Shown: piece after piece, positions 21,401-30,944 of the stretch
Layout: every line of letters begins with the position of its first letter
Numbering within the stretch: position 1 is the stretch's first letter
Source of the DNA: Isoetes taiwanensis
Lineage: Eukaryota > Streptophyta > Lycopodiopsida > Isoetales > Isoetaceae
DNA: 64,000 nucleotides
Direction of reading: 5' to 3'
Assembly (NCBI GenBank): GCA_021234155.1
Contig: JAJEKV010000001.1
Coordinates: forward strand, 24,043,189 to 24,107,188
Notes under the pieces: generated by a model
What the model saw: the letters and a program-made list of their open reading frames with translations, nothing else
Databases searched by the model: none
What the model was told of the DNA's origin: nothing
Translations under genes and position numbers: made by a program

Positions 21401-23062
21401 ACCAAACGCGTGCGTGAAAAGATGCTTGCAGGTAATGAGATGTAGAAATGCTCTCCTTCATGTATCACAAGACACCCAAGCATGATTAACACGTCTCATT
21501 GCAGCTATATTAAGAAATGAAATCAGCTGGTTTGACCAAGATGAAAACAGCAGTGGCCTTATTGTGTCACGCTTGTCCTCTGGAGCAACATATGTCAGAG
21601 CTGCAATGGGGGACCGGGTTGCAACACTTGTACAGAATGGAACACTTTTGATCTCAGCATTTCTTATTGCATACATTATGTCATGGAGGGTTGCCCTTGT
21701 GGTGACCGCAACTACACCATTACTGGTTGCTGGTGCCATGGTTGAGGTGATAATTTCTATAATTTTTATTCTAAAAATCCAGATCAATATACCTTTAAGT
21801 TGGAGACAACGTTAGAACGGCTTATAATTATTGGTGGTTGTTTGCAGCAACTATTCCTAAAGGGTTTTGCTGGGGACATAGAGAAAGCACATCATAAGTC
21901 AACAATGGTGGCAGGAGAAGCTATTAGCAACATCCGTGTTGTGGCAGCTTTCAATGCAGAGGAGAGATTAGTAAACTTATTTGCTAATGAGCTAGACATA
22001 CCAAAGCAGTCTAACTTTGTCAGAGGACAGATAGCTGGGTTAGGATACGGCATATCTCAAATGTTGATATTTTCTTCTTATGGCCTTGCATTATGGTATG
22101 GGGCCAAGTTGACAAGAGATAAAATGGCCAGTTTTGGGGATGTGATGAAGGCATTTTTTGTCATTGTCACCACATCATTTGCGGTTTCGGAAACAATTAG
22201 TTTAACTCCAGATATTGTGAAGAGTAGCAAAGCCATGAAATCCATTTTCAAGATTCTTGACAGGAAAACGAGGATTGAGCCAGATAGTCCAGATGGCGAG
22301 CAAGTAAATGAAATGAAGGGAGATATCGAGTTCCAGAGGGTAGATTTCTACTATCCATCTAGGCCAGATGTATTTATTTTCCGAAACTTTAATATGAAAG
22401 TGCATTCAGGACAATCCCTTGCATTAGTTGGAGCTAGTGGATCAGGAAAAAGCTCTGTTATAGCTTTGGTGGAGAGGTTTTATGACACTGTGGAAGGAAT
22501 GATATTAGTTGATGGGAAGGACATACGGACCTTGAATCTGAAATCATTTCGTCGTTATGTAGGGTTGGTTCAGCAGGAGCCTGCATTATTTGCAACCAGC
22601 ATCTATGAAAATATACTTTACGGTAAAGACAATGCATCAGAAAGTGAAGTAATTGAGGCATCAAAAGCTGCTAATGCTCATGATTTTGTGAGCTCATTGT
22701 CAGATGGATACAAGACAGAAGTTGGGGAGAGGGGTGTTCAACTTTCTGGAGGTCAAAAGCAAAGAGTAGCAATTGCCCGTGCAGTTCTGAAGAATCCGAC
22801 AATACTACTCTTAGATGAAGCCACAAGTGCCTTGGATGCAGAATCTGAGCATATTGTACAGGAGGCTCTTGACAGGCTAATGAAAGGAAGGACAACTATA
22901 GTAATAGCACATCGCTTATCAACCATAAAAAATGCAGATGAGATTGCAGTGATTGGGGGAGGTAAAATCATTGAGAAAGGAAGACATCAGGACCTTGTTA
23001 GCAATCATGATGGCGCCTACTATAGGCTAATCAAGCTTCAGCAAGAAAACAATAGAGCCTAA
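18446..23062 (+). CDS. Full-size ABCB (MDR/P-glycoprotein) transporter, copy 2
   Basis: Tandem paralogue of the gene at 6385-11006. Eleven exons with GT-AG introns: 18446-18727, 18796-18850, 18920-19095, 19171-19371, 19452-19711, 19791-20107, 20190-20413, 20500-20867, 20959-21431, 21505-21746 and 21848-23062. They total 3813 bases, or 1270 residues. Exons 2-8, 10 and 11 have exactly the same lengths as in copy 1. Exon 1 is 10 codons longer and exon 9 one codon longer. NBD1 has Walker [10 protein letters not shown] (about residue 409), [12 protein letters not shown] and ILLLDEA; NBD2 has GASGSGKSS (about 1061), [19 protein letters not shown] and AHRLS. All key ATPase residues are present in both sites. 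The closest family, from memory, is the ABCB2/ABCB10-like clade of plant plasma-membrane exporters; the substrate is unknown. The first ATG is chosen because the protein then aligns with copy 1 from its SPIHKLFE segment. It looks intact. Confidence 0.93.
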
Positions 23063-23330
23063 CTTTTAGAAGGATTATCTGCATCTGGAGGAGTAGGTTT
23101 GGTATAATTATGCCAAAATGCTATGTATTATAAAGTTATATATTGGTTGAACTGAAAGGAGATGGGAAGAATCACTTAAAATAAAAAAGGAATGGTCTAT
23201 GTGAGCATAATTTAACACTAAGTTACCTAAACGAAGGACCTGATTCAGCTGCTTCGATACCCGTGTCGAAGCTAACATCCACGCAGCAGACTGTCTCCTT
23301 AACACCCTGCTCCTTGGATATTTATGTTTA
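23063..23330. other. 3' flank of the second ABCB gene
   Basis: Presumed 3' untranslated region. An AATAAA-like AAAATAAAAA lies near 23178. No gene is recognised. Confidence 0.35.
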
Positions 23331-23335
23331 AAACA

Positions 23336-23452
23336 GCCATAATGCCCTAGGGCGTTATCACGAAGGCTCATAACGCCCTAGGGCGTTATCATGAAGGCTC
23401 ATAACACAAAATGGCTCGGGCGTGTGCTCCCGCACGCCCTCGCCATTTTGGC
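23336..23452. repeat. Two 32-bp repeats followed by a GC-rich stem-loop
   Basis: The unit CATAA(T/C)GCCCTAGGGCGTTA..., about 32 bp, occurs twice (from about 23338 and 23370), each with the palindrome GCCCTAGGGC. It is followed at about 23408-23450 by an inverted repeat whose arms are AAAATGGC and GCCATTTT with complementary GGGCGTG/CGCACGCC inside. The arrangement resembles the end of an inverted-repeat transposon. Confidence 0.5.
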
Positions 23453-23459
23453 CATGGCC

Positions 23460-24395
23460 ATATTGCCCTTGAATTTTATTCCCATAACGCCCTCTGACTA
23501 AGGCATTATCTACTCCATATGTTTGGGTTAGGAAGAAAACATGTACGCATTTTACTGCTCTAAATTGTTTTGTTTATATCTCTTGTTTCTTTGTCCATGC
23601 CATATGAATCTTGCCTATGTGTTTATTCTGCTTCGACACGTAAGCTGGTTGATGTGCAATGTCATAGATGCGAGAAACTTCAGCAGTCCAACGTTCATTT
23701 ACAACACAACTAGAATTTGTAGGTGATAATGAAGCTGGCGGACTTCTCTTTTACATTCCCTGCTGAATCATGCCTTTGCATTTGGGTTTTGGCCTGAACA
23801 TTATGTTATTGTGATGTGGCATATTCATAACTGGTTCTTAATCATTTTTCTAGCACCAGATTTTGGAATTGAAGAACAACATTTCTGACATAAGAAATCA
23901 TTTAAATTGAATAGCTAGCTAATAGGTTTCACATGATGTTGATTGAACTTGATCGAATAAAATTTTCGATTTGCTCGCAAGGTTTATTGTGTACCTCCAT
24001 GCCATCATTGTGTACCTCCTTGAAAAGATGCAATCTCTGCCACGCTGTTTGACATGTTGATGCTAACTTCAGCAACATACCTGCATAATTCTGACTGCCT
24101 GTCTTCACGAACACCTTATACTTACATACACTTTGACTGCAAGAGAGAGAAACATGGTGTTATGGAATCGAATCCGGTTATCACCAACCAAGAAATGTGC
24201 ATCAGTGTGTAAATTTGACAGATTTCCCAAGACAGACAAAATATTTTATGCCTTTTTGCATGATAGAAAGTTCTCAAATTCCAATCTTTCATATGTCAGA
24301 CAAAAATTCAAAATGACAAAATCCAAATTTTTATAAAAAAAATATAGAAAATGCAGTACAAGCTCATAAAATATTATTTAACAAGTCTACATGGA
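23460..24395. other. Unannotated spacer
   Basis: AT-rich DNA with short unrecognised frames on both strands. I see no gene or clear element here. Confidence 0.4.
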
Positions 24396-24400
24396 TCCCT

Positions 24401-24500
24401 ACCAAAAAAGAGTACATGAGTAAGTTTTAGAAACACAAATTGATCGATTAACCAAAAAAGAGTACATGAGTAAGTTTTAGAAACACAAATTGATCAACTA
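24401..24500. repeat. 50-bp tandem duplication, near-perfect
   Basis: A 50-bp unit starting ACCAAAAAAGAGTACATGAG occurs at 24401 and 24451 with only two differences, near the end of the unit. The high identity indicates a recent duplication. It adjoins the C-terminal end of the hAT relic. Confidence 0.85.
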
Positions 24501-24880
24501 ACAAGCGGCATTGCTCTTCTATCTTTTGCTTCGTACCAATCCTTAAAACATGTTTGCCAATCTATAGACTCAAATGGTGCCCATAATGACACCAACATAA
24601 GTGCATCAAGTGTCTCTAGGTTCATACGAGCTCTTGTAGCATACTTGATAGTGTTTTGGCGAGAAAATCTCCCCTCTTACAACCTGCTATGCTTCCAGGA
24701 ATGAGCATGCCACATTGCCATAAATTTATGAGGACTGGAAGACTATTCCTCCAACTATCACAAGTTCCATTTTCATGTCGACCAATAGACAAGCCACCAT
24801 CATACCTTTGCTCTTGACACCCTGTAAATTGTCCCAACAAAGTCTCCTCTCTCACGCAAACATCGTGCCCGATCAACTTT
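24495..24880 (-). pseudogene. hAT-type transposase C-terminal relic
   Basis: On the minus strand the frame at 24690-24876 contains SIAGCKRG, and a frameshifted continuation (about 24510-24680) reads FSRQNTIK...ARMNLETLDALM. This matches the conserved E/KRGFS.QN.IK...R.RL..ETLDALMR segment of the hAT C-terminal dimerisation domain found in zinc-finger/hAT proteins. The frameshift lies close to the GDFLAKT / FSRQNT boundary at about 24665. No upstream catalytic region was recognised, so only the tail remains. Confidence 0.6.
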
Positions 24881-25010
24881 GAAGCAATTGGATAGGGTTC
24901 CTCTCCCCGCCAAAATTTCTATGGCTACCTACTAGCCAAATTTCTTAATGCCAACTTGATAAACGTTGGTTTGGTTTGGTATTTTGTAATTGGTTGATAT
25001 AATATATAAT

Positions 25011-25118
25011 GTATAGGGGAATGGTCCATCACGTAGAGAGTGGTCCTGCGACCGGCAGTAGCTGGGAGCAGGTCTCTTAGAGTGGCGAAATGGTGGACCA
25101 GACACCATTCCCCTACAC
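25011..25118. repeat. 108-bp foldback (MITE-like hairpin)
   Basis: GTATAGGGGAATGGT at 25011-25025 is matched by ACCATTCCCCTACAC at 25104-25118 on the other arm. An overlapping inner pair (TGGTCCATCA / TGGTGGACCA) extends the stem. The size and structure are those of a tiny inverted-repeat element. No target duplication could be fixed with confidence. Confidence 0.5.
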
Positions 25119-25119
25119 A

Positions 25120-25565
25120 ATAGAAACAGGGGAGTGATTTTGATTTTTTTGCAAAATAGGAAAGAATTGATGAATTTACAGCAGATCTGACAAAGAACAT
25201 TAACAGCAAGCTCTGTTTTTGAAGACCCGACGCTGTTTTTGGAGATTTCGAGCTGTATTTCTGGAGATTTTTGTCGTTTCAAACTCTTTTGTGTTTTTGA
25301 AAATCTTTACCTGCTTCAAACTCATCTGTGGCGGCCTGTGGTAGTACATTTGGAGCTTTGTCTACCTGCGTTCTATTTGTGCTTAACTCGTCTGCGACAG
25401 TTGCAACCGAAGCAAAACCCTAAAAAATAACCTAGAGGACTGGTCACGCGGAATTGGGCAACCCTATTTCCATTTCATAGTGTAAAGGGTGCCATGTGGC
25501 AGCACCAAATTGCTTGCCAGTGCAAAATCACGGCCCTATTTCTATTTTGTTATGTGAAAATATTT
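25120..25565. other. Unannotated spacer
   Basis: Open frames of 63-116 codons on both strands lack any known motif. I see no element ends. Confidence 0.35.
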
Positions 25566-25570
25566 AATAT

Positions 25571-25618
25571 TACAAGAAACTTATCGCAGCGGCCAAGGCC
25601 GCCGCGAACATTTCTCTT
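25571..25618 (+). mobile_element. CACTA-like (EnSpm) transposon end, inward-facing to the right
   Basis: TTACAAGAAACTTATCGC followed by the GC-rich palindrome GCGGCCAAGGCCGCCGCG and AACATTTCTCTT resembles a CACTA element terminus (canonical CACTACAAGAAA) with the first bases mutated. The same roughly 48-bp sequence lies in opposite orientation at 54192-54240, so the two ends face each other. They could bound one very large composite element or be two solo ends. Confidence 0.5.
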
Positions 25619-25619
25619 T

Positions 25620-27555
25620 AAGTTTGTGATGAAGATCATTGAGTAAAGATTAGTTTGCTAGCAGAAATGTCTCAGAGCACTCTCAACTCAGGGATAATTG
25701 TGGTATCCGAATTCAACTTAGCCGATTGTGGTGTCTAATATTGCATCATTTTGAACCTTTATTCTTAATCACTTTGCATCTTTTTGAACAAAGCTTGTAT
25801 CTCTTCTTTGAATGCTCCAGTGGCATCCATTTAAACAAAGCTTCTCTCTTATTTGAGTGCTCCCGTGGCATCGGATTCATGTGTAGATGATGTCTGCTTT
25901 GATCCTATATTGAACAGAAAAAACATAGGGGAGGGTGCCCTTCTTCTGCCCAACACCCATTTTTCGCCCATTTTTCCTATGAAGGGCATTTCACTATTTG
26001 GTGCCCTTCATTTGCAGGACAAAAAAATTTTCAACCCGTTTTGGCGGGCAAAGTAGCCAAAAACGGCCGTGACAGCCGTCAAATTTACACACTGAATTGT
26101 GCATATAAACTCCCGTTATCACCAAATAATCAAAATGCATCACGTTATCACCCAAACAAGACATACACAAATGGACAATATTGAAACATAAAGCTTAAAA
26201 AGCTAGTCCCACAATAAGATCTGAACCCCTACTTTTAACTTAAAGACTGATAAAGTAATTCTATATACTATAATGTGATCCTATATACTATAATGCAGTG
26301 ATATAAAGCATTCAAAAGGAATAAAGGAAGCCTTTTTCTCACATTTCAATATAAATTGTATTCTGGTAGAAGATTCATGGATTCGAAGCAAAAGCTCAAT
26401 GGAGAAAAGAATAGAGAAAAAGCTCAAGCACATAGTCAAAACAAAGCAAACTTGAAATCCAATGATGATTTTAGTGGCACCATATTGGGACATGACTATA
26501 GCTAGTCTGGCGAATAATCTAAGGTCAAAGAAATTCGTGAAGGCGATAAAATATCCCCATAAACCCAATTTCATAGTACCCGCGGCGATAAAGTTTATTC
26601 ATAAATTTTTTTTTTTTAATCCTTGTGGCGATAAAGTTCACCCATAAATTTATTTTCGTAATCATGTTGTCATGTATCTATGCAAGTTGTCCTCTAGCAC
26701 TTTTGCGATATTATGAGATACGAATAGCAACTCTGAAGAAGCAAATGAAGAACAAATAGGGCAAATCTACTTGTACATACAAACCGGAGAACAGAAGATC
26801 AAATTTTACAAGATCAAACTTCAATGTTAAGGACGATATTTAACAAGTGCAATATTCAACCATTAAATAAAGCAAACAATACTAAACCGGTAAACAATTT
26901 TCAACCATTGAAACAAAGTTTAAAAAAACACTGTTCATCCAGTGCACTGTTCACGCAGTGAACTGTGGCTTTGCTGACTAACTCGAATCTCTAACTAACT
27001 CAAATCTCTAACTTGAACTCAGCTGACTACAATCCAGGAGGTTTTATTATGAAATCTGTGTGGACGACTACAACTCGGGATGCTTGTCTTACTGCATGCG
27101 AAAAACATAGCTTGCTTGCGTGACCTACTCCAACTCCAAACATGCATTATGTTTGAACTGCAATAAAAAGTCCAAACATTAAGGGTTTAGGGTCACAACC
27201 AACATAGATCTCTTACAATCACAACCAAAACAGGTTTTTACAGTTCAAGGTCTTTCACAGAAAATCGGAAACCTGTAAAATTAAGCCGCCTACTTATATG
27301 CCATTATTGTTGAGCAAGTTGCTCATCAATGATATTATCTTTGAACATATTATATGGAGCTATAGAACTCTCTCAAACATTTAAATCAGGGCTTTCTTTC
27401 TACATTTAGAACAACATATTGAGAGCATGAACATTGTCCTTATTTACTCTGTAAGTTAAGATAAGCACGTATAAATAAGACGCACAATTCTAAACAATTA
27501 AGAAGATAGACTTAGAACTAATTTTACAGATAAAAGACCATGAATGTAGAAACTT
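25620..27555. other. Spacer with short internal repeats
   Basis: The only structures seen are two copies of CTATATACTATAATG at about 26262 and 26282, and a GGCGATAAA...CATAAA motif repeated three times between 26540 and 26655. None of the open frames (61-97 codons) is recognised. A 3' or intron part of the hAT-derived gene could extend here, but I cannot see it. Confidence 0.4.
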
Positions 27556-27707
27556 ACCTTTATGCTTCACAGCCTATCGATTTTGGTGGTTCTGGCATTG
27601 TCATTTCTTCCTCACAGCCTCTTCGTTCTTTTTGAGAACTCCATATTGCCAATGCACGTTCATATGGAAATTCTTCAATATCATACTTGCACCCATATGC
27701 ATGAAGG

Positions 27708-27728
27708 AAGGAAGGAAGGAAGGAAGGT
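27708..27728. repeat. (GAAG)n microsatellite, 3' tail of the RTE-like element
   Basis: About five to six GAAG units sit exactly where the RTE-like element ends. Tails of short tandem repeats rather than poly(A) are usual for RTE-type elements. The related copy at 57045-57060 has a CTATT tail instead. Confidence 0.7.
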
Positions 27729-29873
27729 ACTTTTATCGTCCACGGAGACCAATCGGTCTATGGGACCCAATACAAAAACGCAGCAAGCGGATTACTGCCC
27801 GGATTAAAAACCCCCACCAGAAGGGTTTCGAGGAAAAACCGTGGCGACAATCAGCCCCGCTGACAAACGTGCTAATCATATAAAATGCGAGAAACATCCC
27901 AATATATCTGATCATGCACCACCCGTGAGTGCCTAGTCACGGACAAACCCGGTGGGGGCAAAGGTGACCTCAGCGGGTCCAATTACCTCACGGATGTATG
28001 ACCCGGGGCACGTCTTGGCGGTGTGTTCATCGGCAAATGCAAAAGACGCGTCGGCCCGTACTAAGGGAGGCGATATCGCCCGGATCGGCGGCGGGCAACT
28101 CACGGAAAGTGTGAGACTCATCCTCAATGGCACCCGTTTGGCGACTGACAGCGAGCCCCGTCTGGCGGGCTCCCAATCCACCGCGCGTCTCGATCGCACG
28201 AAGATGGTGGGCACAATGCGAATGGAGGCAATGAGCTTTTTTCGGTATTGGGGGGAGTGCAGGGTGGGCCCCGGGCTAACACGGGTTGATGTGCTCCTTG
28301 TAATGGGCCATTTTGACCTGCTCTAGAGCAATGGGGTCCCGAGCTTGCCAAGGAAACAAGCATCTAGGTACTCCAGCGCTGTCCGCGATCGGCCCGGCTA
28401 GCCCGGTATGCCTACCAGACGCTCTGCCGCGTTCAGACGGCGAACCAGCGATCCACTCTTACCCCTCCAACAGGGCCTAAGCCACAAGGACTCATGGCCC
28501 GGTGTAAGCCAGGTCTCGGGAGCCGAGCATCACCCATAGTAACCACTTTACGAAAATAGGCGATGTGTCTATCATCAGGGCTGCTGCGTAAGAATCCAGT
28601 TTCTGCTTGTGAGAATCGATAGGGGGTCGAAGGTTTCACCCAAGTGCCCGTGCAAAAATGCCTTCTGCACTCTCCAAGTCATTCCGTGTCGCCAAAGAGA
28701 CGACCGGGCCCCCAAACCTCGACCCGTCTGAGGAAGGGCGTTCGACCAGTGCAGAACGGATGTGACCTGATGGCCCCAATCATATAGCTCGCCTGAGACT
28801 GGTGTTCTGCATGGCATAAAGCGCTTTCCAGCCTGCTGTCACCCGCTTAGCGGATAGGCAGCCTCGGCCCGAGGCGAGGAGGGAACTCCACCCTAGGTAT
28901 TTGTAGGTGGGCGTGGCGTCCGCGGTATCCCGATATGTGTCTGCGGGAGGCATGGGGTGGCGTGAAGAGGATATGAGAACCACCACGGTCTTGGCAGATT
29001 GGCGCATGTCGTAGCGACAAAATGTGTCTAGGGCATCGAGGTGAGGCCGCATAACCTTCGGGGTGTGGGCGGCCAGAGCCAACATCGTCGCATAGATGGT
29101 GGCCGGATGACACAGTGCAAAAAGGTATGCCATCCCCATGCTTTCGATAAGCGGGGCTCTAAGCGATCAATGTAGAGGCCAAAAAGTGTTGGCGAGGGGG
29201 GCAACCTGGGACCGATACCTCTTGGTGAATGCTTGGCGTCGGTGCATCACCGCCAAACAACTCTCATACAACTTGTATATGGCATTACGCACGGTGGCAG
29301 GAGCCCGATTGTGCCTTGATCTAGCCCTGACTTTTCGGGGGACATTATCAAAAAGCCTTTTAAAGTCCACAAAAGGGCAATACAAGTCCGGTAGATGATT
29401 CGGTACATCTTCAATCGATGCCCGCAGCGTAAAGATATGGTCAATCGTTGAGTGGCGGGGTCGAAAGCTTTGTGTGAGGGCTCGCACATCCGCTGCCTCT
29501 GCCCGTCAACTTGCTTTGCTTCGAGAATGCCCGATAGCGGTTTGGCAAAATCTTGAATCCGACCATGATCGTCCGGTAATTGGCGGACGACGGTGTCGCC
29601 TGCCTTGTGAATGGGAACAACCACCGCTTGTGGTCCATTGTCGGGGAAACCTCCCCGCAATGCTCGTTGAGCAGGGGTAGTGAGGGCCCGGCACAAGGGC
29701 CTGCCCACTTGAGTAACTTCGGCACGCATACCATCGGGTCCACCGCCTTCCCATTAGCTAGCCGTTGCAGGGCCCTCCTCAACATCCTCGTCCACGAGAA
29801 CCAATGGGGGGCCATCCTGTGGGGGTATGGGCGTACGCGTCCCTGGCGGGTCATAGAGCTGCTGCGGCAAAGG
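27728..29873 (-). mobile_element. RTE-like non-LTR retrotransposon, 5'-truncated, nested in the hAT gene
   Basis: This segment is visibly more GC-rich than the flanks and reads on the minus strand as an RTE/L1-like reverse transcriptase relic. Visible blocks are SFRPRHSTIDHIFTL with a PDLYCPFVDF remnant (29340-29480), the thumb-side AHTPKVMRPHLDALDTFC with VVVLISSSRHPMP (about 28930-29080), TPTYKYLGW, and GWKALYAMQNT (about 28790-28840). The catalytic YADD box is not readable. Its 3' end shares GGTCTCCGTGG and a GTTTTT(A/T)ATCC segment with the element ending at 57055, and closes with a CTTC microsatellite (27710-27728, written GAAG on plus). Many frameshifts make it dead. The hAT dimerisation region resumes on the far side. 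Confidence 0.75.
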
Positions 29874-30368
29874 CCCAGATTTTTTGTTAATTTATTGTGC
29901 ACCTTATTCTTCAAAATTGCCATAATGCTGAAGGTCCTCTCATCTTCCACGGATCCTAGAATCATTGTTTGACACAAATCTACAAGCTTAAAATATTCAG
30001 ACATGTGTTCACGAAGCACTTGACTGTAACCAAGCTTTATTCTAGAGCTTTGTGATGCAGCCAGCTTTATTCTCCTTGTCAGTAAATTGGCCAGCATGCG
30101 ATTGTGCTAACAATGTATCTTCATTCAATATGCCATGTATTTGGATACCATTCAACTGTCTGGAATGTGCAAAGTGCAACCTTCGTTTAAACTCAGATTG
30201 TACCTTCTCAATTCTTAATTCATCCAGAATTGTGGATACACAATTGTCATTGCTTCTAATAGCTCATCATTTGGAAAACGCTCACGAATCTGTTTCGCCG
30301 ACGCTTTTGCAACTTCAGCCAAGTTCTTTCGTACCTTTGGTATGATTGCTTCGAAATCAGATCTCTTG

Positions 30369-30944
30369 CAGGGAAAAAATTACTAAACTCATATTTTAGA
30401 TTAGCTAGAATTAGTTTGGCTAATTTAACCCAAAATACATACGAAAACTTTCGAATGTTTGGCTAAAGTTGAATAATTTTCCTTTACTAGTTTTGAATGT
30501 TTGGCTATTTTTTGTTTGAACCTTTATATAAACTTTAGCCAAACATTTATGCTATGCCAATTTTTTTACTATACGAACATATTAATAATAGAAATCCAAT
30601 ATTTGGAGAATAAAAAACTGTCCATCTAATATAGTATTAGCAACCTCTATTCCATAATCTCATGAATAATCTCATATTTTACATTAGCTATTAAAAAGTA
30701 TGGCTAATCTATCCCTAAATGCATAGGAAAACTTTCGAGTGTTTGGCTAAAGTGGAAGAATTTTTCCTCTCCTGCTTTCTTATGTTTGGCTAAAACTTGA
30801 TGTAAGGGAGGTCAACTTTGAAAATTTTTGGCGATTTTTTTTCTTTTTTCCAAAATTTTCCTCCTTTGTAGTTTAGCCGTACTTTTTCCAAAAATGTCGA
30901 AAAAATCGCCATTTGGCTAATATTAGCCACTATTTTTTTCCATG
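30369..30944 (-). mobile_element. Non-autonomous hAT element (MITE), copy B
   Basis: A 576-bp element is flanked by perfect 8-bp direct repeats, ATCTCTTG at 30361-30368 and 30945-30952. The plus-strand left end is CAGGGAAAAAATTACTAAAC; the right end read inward is CATGGAAAAAAATAG. It is the inverted homologue of the element at 14917-15518, sharing the subterminal TTTGGCGATTTTTT block, repeated TTTGGCTAAA motifs, an internal direct duplication (about 30405-30505 and 30690-30790) and the TAGTAATTT terminal block. It lies in an apparent intron or spacer of the hAT-derived gene. It has no coding capacity. Confidence 0.85.

Noticed and set aside
27952-28326. 124-codon plus-strand ORF
   Set aside because: A shadow of the minus-strand RTE-like element in GC-rich sequence; no motif of its own.
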